The translations under genes and the position numbers were made by a program. Below are positions 57,738 through 64,000 of a stretch of 64,000 bases of DNA, one piece after another. A model generated the notes under the pieces. It saw only the letters and a program-made list of their open reading frames with translations. It was not told the DNA's origin and searched no databases. The DNA lies in the NCBI GenBank assembly GCA_940671915.1, contig CALNVZ010003426.1:48765891-48829890 (forward strand), given 5' to 3'. The stretch is from Paracentrotus lividus (lineage: Eukaryota; Echinodermata; Echinoidea; Camarodonta; Echinidae). Within the stretch, counting starts at the first letter, position 1. Each line of letters opens with the position of its first letter.

Positions 57738-60700
57738 CTGAGAAAAGAAAATAGAAAATGCAAAGAAAGATAAAGAAATAGTTATGAGAATTTGTAAGTA
57801 CTGTTGACATTTATTGAGAATCAAACAAAAATTGAAAAGAGAACATTCACATTTTACTATTGGCAGCAGAAAACAGAAGGAAAGCACATGTATACATTGT
57901 ATGTGGTTTTGCAACATAAAGAATTAGTGACATGTCTATTCTTGCTATACAAGTTTTATCAATCAAATCCTACTTTATACAAACTATTTCCTCAGTGAAA
58001 GGCCTTGCCTACTTTACAATATTAATAAGAACTTCTTTAGTAATTTGTATATCAAGCACATGATGTGTTTGGAAGCAGAAGGATGTACATTTATAATCAA
58101 GCTCACTCAAACTTTTTGTTTCTCATCAGACAGTACATGAATGTATGATTTCTGAACGAAGTACAAAATTTGTTGAAAAATTCATCAAGGGTACATTTTC
58201 GTAATTGCGCTTACAGACTATACACGTTTGCTGCATACTAAATTCACAGTCAATCAATAAAAAGAATGCTATTAGAGCTAGAGAAGGTCAATTCAGTACA
58301 ATAGGCAATCAAGTTGTTGACTCAAAGCAAAGTCAACCAACCATACACTATACAATGCAAAAACATCTTCAGAGGTGGTCCCTCATCAAAACTAATTTGC
58401 AAAATAACCAACCACCGGCATTACTAATCCCATGAATTAGCTACCAGTAGATCAGAAATCATTAGGCATTTACTCCCAATTAACAAGTTAAATTAAATAA
58501 TGGATTTTATTTGCAAAATATTGGACTATTTTGCAATGTAGCTTGTTTAATTGCACTCTAAAGCTGATTTGCATTTCATTCAGTATGACTACCCACTGCT
58601 CAGTAGGTCACAAAACTCAATCTCAAGCTCCAAACTTCATGCTTTTCCCCCGATCCATACGTATGTATAGCTGGCTATTTCGCCACCTGGTTCTAGTGAA
58701 GAACGACCTTTATATTAATATTGTGTACCTATCACTGGAAAATTCAGCCGAGGAGGGCAACGAAAGGGTACTTCAAAAATTCATTGCTGCCTCCCACAGA
58801 TTTTACGATGCATGCTCTAGTGATAATTGCTTTAAAAAAAAAATCAGATTATATCTTACAGTTGTTCATGATGAGTTCTTTTAATGCTGGATGTAACAAT
58901 TTACCTACAACCCACTTAACCAAACTCTATCTTAAATCTGTAGAAAATACTGCAATTTTAATTCATAACTGTCAGATCGTCCATACATATTTACATTTGT
59001 GGTTTTTAAAAAAGATTACTGGAAACTTCAATTATCATAAAAGCAAAAATGTTTGCATACACAAAGGCCTAGGCCTATATTCACCTTTTGGACATAAAGC
59101 CATAAAGTGAACTATTCAAAAGGACTAAAAAATAACCACTTTAATACATGTACATGTACTGTATACCATATTATCTAGTTCTCTCATCTCATATATCCTA
59201 CATGTACCATTTCACTATCATCATTTATACTATGACCCCTCTACTTAAAAAGACAAGTTCATGAGTGATAATAGGAAACATCTGCCTAAATGGCAGATAT
59301 CTTTGGAATACAGGATTTGTATGAAAGACACCTACTGTTCTGTAGTACACAATCATTGTAATGACAAATCTGGAAATTTGTATGCTGTACATGTACCATC
59401 ATTAATATTAATAATAATAATAATAATAAAAAAATTAAGTACATTATGTAGGCATGAAAAACACTAAAGAGTAGTAAACCTGTGTGTTCATGAATATTCC
59501 AATACTCTAACCAGTACTGAGGTCACTATGTACAGGTACACAAGAGGCTGATGGCACAGTTTTCGGCTCCACTTGGGAAGGCCTAGCTTGGTAGAGAAAC
59601 TTGTCTTTCTAATGTTAAAGTTGAATTAAGAAGTGGATGAATTTCCATTAAATTGGGTTCTACAGATAATATATAGCATATATAAGTTGTTCAAACAGAT
59701 AGCATATCACAAAAATCCTCTGGCTTCTCAATATTCTGGTTTGATAGTTCATGAAATTAGCCTCCTGCCTGGGCGCGAAAGACTAGTGTACTCTAGTACA
59801 CTCTGAGGGTGACGTCACGGCCGGGTATTGTGTATATCGTGCCTGGATGTTGAATACAGAATGATGTGCAGATAGAGATAGATGATTTTACCAATTTTTT
59901 TCAAGGAAGTCAATTAAAATAATTAAGGATCATATGTACAAATCTTTACTATCCCTATATAAACAATAGTATGAATAACGATTTCCAAGTCTTAAATTGT
60001 GAAGTATTATTGCAAACAATGAGTTATTTATTGATATTTTCACTATTTCATATATTTTTAACTCCGAGTATATGATCGAGTTCTGTGAGGTGACGTACAT
60101 TGTAGATCCGGTCGCTCCCACAGTGCACGCGCAGCTCGAGCAGCTTGTTCGGTATACGTATTTTGTAGTTTTATTTGTGTGTGTTGATTCGCTGTATACT
60201 ATACTGTGCATGTCTGTGGCTTGCTTATGATGATTTCGTTATTCCTTGTTGACAAGTATTCAAGATCAAATGGGTGAAGTTTGGATCAAAATGACCTTTC
60301 TATGAATTTCGAAGACATATAGTGAAAGACGATGAAGCAAACTCACAAAGAAATTGATAAACAATTCTACTTACTTACTTCGAGGCCTATACCGACTGAT
60401 TTTGGTATAAATTGTAAGGCAAAACCGAATTCATGAGACGGTATTATTTGCAAAGTGAAGCGCAAAAGCGAACACTTAGCACATATACATGAAGCTAGCT
60501 AGCCAGGCCAACCGCGCCGGCGGCCCGGCAAGCGCAGACTGATTCCGCTAGTGACTTGGTTTTTCAAGAGCCGGCCGCATCACACGCGGAAGAATATCTT
60601 TCAATAACACGAACGATTAGCGTCCGCTACGCGATTGACCGGTGAGCATATCTCGATCAAATTTCATATTATTTCTCTTAAAATTAACCTATAGGTTTAT

Positions 60701-63700
60701 CGTATCATTTAGAGGGCAGTTACATATTTTGGAGAATGAGTATGTTCATAAATCTACTTTTATAATCATTTACGTTTCGCAAATTGATCAACTGCACACC
60801 ACAATTAGCTGATTTCCATACCGTAACACTATAACAGTCAGTATTTATTGACTTGTTTCGCAACGGTCCTAGTCTTAAAATGCTACAAATAAGAATATTC
60901 TAACAATGTAGAGGCATATTATTGACTGTATGACATTGCTTCATTTTTATTTCTGTTTTAAAATCATTCACATAAACTTAATAACGATAAAATAAAAGTT
61001 CTGGCACACAAGTAGATTCATATAAATGTGTCAGTGTGTACGCACGGCATGCCTTGTGTTTACTTCGCCAAGACCGAATTCCAGTTTGTGACGTCGACGG
61101 AGAGAACACTAGTGTTAGTACGCATCCCCGGGGAGCGAACTCGGAAAATATGGGTAGGGGAACATCGTTAAAATTCACTATTCTGAACTTATTTTGGGGG
61201 TTGAAACGCCACTCAGTATTTTGGGTGGGTTGTAAGGATGCTATTAATATAAATATCTCAATATTTGGGATCGTCTTCTTAATTCAACTTTAAACATAAA
61301 GTTGAAAAATGGCATTCCAAAGATCTAGCAATAGCATTAAGTTGAAAAAATACTAAATTTAAGCAGTACACAATAAGGCGCAGGCTTATACATGTCCTTG
61401 TCCTTGAAAAGGGTAGCATCAATGGGGGTTTGTTGTCTCTGTGTATGATCCTCTATTGTTGTAATCATCAACAATGGAGGATCAATGGGGCTCGACTACG
61501 GTACATGCCTTCATACATGTACATTGCAATAATGCACTTTGTGATGTATTTTTATGTATTAAATTTATTTAGAGAAAGGGTTTTTTTTTTTTTCTGCATC
61601 ACATAATTTCACAATTTTGTTCTTCCCAGCAGAGATTTCATTGTCTTTGAATATGGTATCATCGATGGGGCTTGTTGTCTCTTTGTTGGCCAGGTGTCTC
61701 CTTCTTTGTAATACACAACAATAAAAGACCAATGTGGTTAGCACAGAGTCTCTAGAATAATGATAGATAGGCCTATACCCTGATCTCGCTTGCAAAATTT
61801 TTGTTCACCCTACGGGGCTAAGGTTTAGGACAATAAAGGTGACACTAATAAATTATGGTACATTGTAGGCCTACATGTATTCTCTAACTCTGGAAAAAGC
61901 AGGGTAAGCACCGATTGTGGTGCCTGGGCTTGACATGTGGTGCTACATGGACATACATATCTGAGAGCTTCAGAAAGAAATGTGAAGATTCTTGGGCTGA
62001 AATAAACAATCCCATTTTGCTATGACAACATCATTTTCCCAAAATTGAGTTCTGTTAAAAAATTTCCAAAAATTGATGACAAAACCTGGGCTAAATGGGC
62101 CCTACAAGTATCATATTGGAAAACTTAATGTTTTGACAAATGTGTATCGACCAAAAATACAATTATCCATGTCTGGGACCGACCTTTAACTTCACCAAAA
62201 GACATAACTGGTACTCAACCAGGATCTGATCATTGTCAGTTTTTAACTTCCACTTGCTACAAAATGTAGGCCTACATACATGTGTACCTGTGTGCCCGAG
62301 TAGCCTACATACATGTACGAAGTAGGCCAACATATCTCCACTGTCGAGTGTAAACAAACTTGTCTTCATGTTTTGTCTGTGAACTGATATGACCTCAAAC
62401 TGACCTCAAGCAAATTTTATTAGGACTTACTGTTCCCAACAAAACAAAAAACGTGGATTGGCAAAAGAAGGAATATTACATGTAGGCCTACATGTAGGTA
62501 CTTGTATGATGCCCAGGGAATATTAAGCAAATTTTAAACTGACCCTCTTTTTATGTAGGCAAGTGTCTTACTCATAGCTAAGTCACAATTTGAAGAGACA
62601 CCGACGAAGGATTTAAAAAATAGATATTGATAAAAATTATACCTAAAATATTTTCCCCTGATGGGCTCGGAACCCTGTTAAAATTCAATTAACCCGTTTT
62701 CATTCTTGGAGGTATGTTTTTTTTTCTTACTCCTTTTTCTTTTTTACGACAGGAGGTGAGAAAGTATAATTGAACAAAGCCAACAGCAATTGCATAATTT
62801 CATAAACATTGTGCATGAAAACACTACATGTTATTTACAGAGTCAATTGTAGGCCTTTGAAAATAATAGGTGTATTAGGGGACAATAATAGGTGCACATT
62901 GATTGAAAGTGGAAGTATTTCATTTGAATCACCCATTCATGTTAGACAAGTTCGTGAAATATGTAGACTGAGCCTCCGAAAAAAAGGTTTTATCCATGCA
63001 TTACAGAGCTATAAATGGGATACAGTATGAAAACACAGTGTATACACTGTACTGCACACAGCTCAAGCAACTTTGTATTGAATTCTGCACAGAAAACGAC
63101 CATGTACAAATGCAATGTACATTGGATGTGTGTTTCATGGCATTGCTGGATATATATGTGTGTGTGTGTGTGTGCTGCTGCGCTGGGGAGCTGTACACAA
63201 AGAAATACCAAGATACTTTATCACACACTTTTCAACTAGTGCTGCTAGTGCTTTGTATACTCTGGCTGCACACACACAGTTAGGGTGTACGTGTACATAC
63301 ACAAACCTTTGTCTGCATTGAGCCTGTACATGTATACAGGCGTGGAGAAACATATTTGAGTCTGTGCCCCATAGCATAATACACAGATAATACTCCAAAC
63401 AATATTGTTTGTATGGGGAACATCTGTAAGCTCATATCTCAATCAGCTTTTGTATTGCATTTTTGTTTAGCTTTCAGCTACCTGTAGATTTTTCAGTTTC
63501 TCACCATCTCCCTCCCACTTTCTCACTGGCTTTCTCTATATTCAATGCAAAGACAAAGTGCTATAAAAATGTCCATGTACAATGTATAAATGCGATATAT
63601 TTTCATGAATTTATGGATTGCCCTTTCCGAATTATTTATCCCAAGGAGTAAAGAGATAGAGTAGAACCACCAAATACCGGACACTTAAGCATTTTTGGAT

Positions 63701-64000
63701 TCTAAAAAAATGTGCAATCGCCGAATTATATAAAACTCATATGTATTTGGTAGTACAATTGTTCATTAATAATCTTATTAAAAACAGAATTGATAAAAAA
63801 TATGGTAAATATTAATTATTTGCTTTCTACTGAGAGCTTGTTTTTGTCTAAATATCGGATGCGCTCGTTAAATATCGGATATATTCGGCGATTCGCCGCG
63901 ATCGATTTTGGCAGTCAAAATCACGCTCTAAACAACATGAAATAATTGCTTAATTGTTGAAACAGCAACTTATTTCTGTCGCGCAAATGCCGTTTTTATA
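57738..64000 (-). other. Upstream ARID2 intron or flank, no exon recognised
   Basis: The first visible ARID2 exon ends its upstream side at 57737 in phase 2, so at least one earlier coding exon is required. No minus-strand frame here resembles the ARID helices (GGKELDL-type core), so those exons are probably beyond 64 kb. The region holds GTAGGCCTACATGTA-type palindromes (62277, 62482), an (ATA)n run near 59410 and a (TG)n run at 63160-63176. Confidence 0.55.
60485..60640. other. Locally GC-rich patch of unknown role
   Basis: CGCGCCGGCGGCCCGGCAAG and CAAGAGCCGGCCGCATCACA stand out from AT-rich surroundings. ACGCGGAAG resembles an ETS-type site. It could be a promoter, for instance an alternative ARID2 start, or part of a repeat. 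There is no transcript evidence in the sequence. Confidence 0.3.

Noticed and set aside
58531..58884. 117-codon plus-strand frame ending in NSAEEGNERVLQKFIAAS-like sequence
   Set aside because: No family recognised, no splice context, and the composition is not distinct from neighbours. It could be a transposon relic, but nothing supports a call.
60480..61180. GC-rich patches as the ARID2 promoter
   Set aside because: Without the first coding exon or a transcript, the link is only positional; kept as an uncertain feature.

Overview
The window is AT-rich animal (metazoan) nuclear DNA with introns, long non-coding stretches, many microsatellites and a dense load of small non-autonomous DNA transposons. 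The gene set (rapsyn, B3GALT6, a centrin-like EF-hand protein, lysosomal acid lipase, ARID2) is that of a deuterostome. Foldback elements built from short degenerate units, and repeats ending in (ATT)n, point to an echinoderm, most likely a sea urchin. The species-level assignment is inference.

Layout. 0-3.4 kb, plus strand: 3' end of a rapsyn-like gene. Its RING-H2 exon has been tandemly copied twice, with a mariner-like element sitting between the copies. 3.4-9.1 kb: no gene; foldback, hairpin and 1-kb inverted-repeat transposons and a tRNA-derived SINE. 9.2-10.2 kb, plus: an intronless B3GALT6 copy broken by two compensating frameshifts and one stop. 11.5-14.6 kb, minus: a complete five-exon centrin-like gene, including a 22-nt microexon. 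Its terminal EF-hand coding sequence has been amplified downstream into a ~106-bp satellite. 14.6-21.1 kb: no gene, several transposons. 21.1-33.2 kb, minus: a complete eight-exon lysosomal acid lipase (LIPA-type) gene of 411 codons with all catalytic residues, its introns filled with transposons. 33.2-38.8 kb: lipase promoter and probable ARID2 3' UTR. 38.8-57.7 kb, minus: sixteen exons of ARID2 (BAF200, PBAF chromatin-remodelling subunit), covering about 1,998 residues from the end of the ARID domain to the stop. Its first exons, with most of the ARID domain, are not found and must lie beyond the window. 57.7-64 kb: upstream ARID2 intron or flank, no exon recognised.

The exon models were built by hand from splice signals, phase continuity and remembered family sequence. 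Every lipase, centrin-like and ARID2 junction keeps phase and uses GT-AG. The genes do not form a pathway; they are ordinary neighbours. What stands out is (i) coding sequence turned into tandem repeats twice, at the rapsyn RING exon and the centrin-like EF-hand exon, (ii) layered transposon-in-transposon nests whose order of insertion can be read, and (iii) a recent 127-bp duplication that copies half of a lipase exon with its acceptor site. I found no wholly new multi-gene system.
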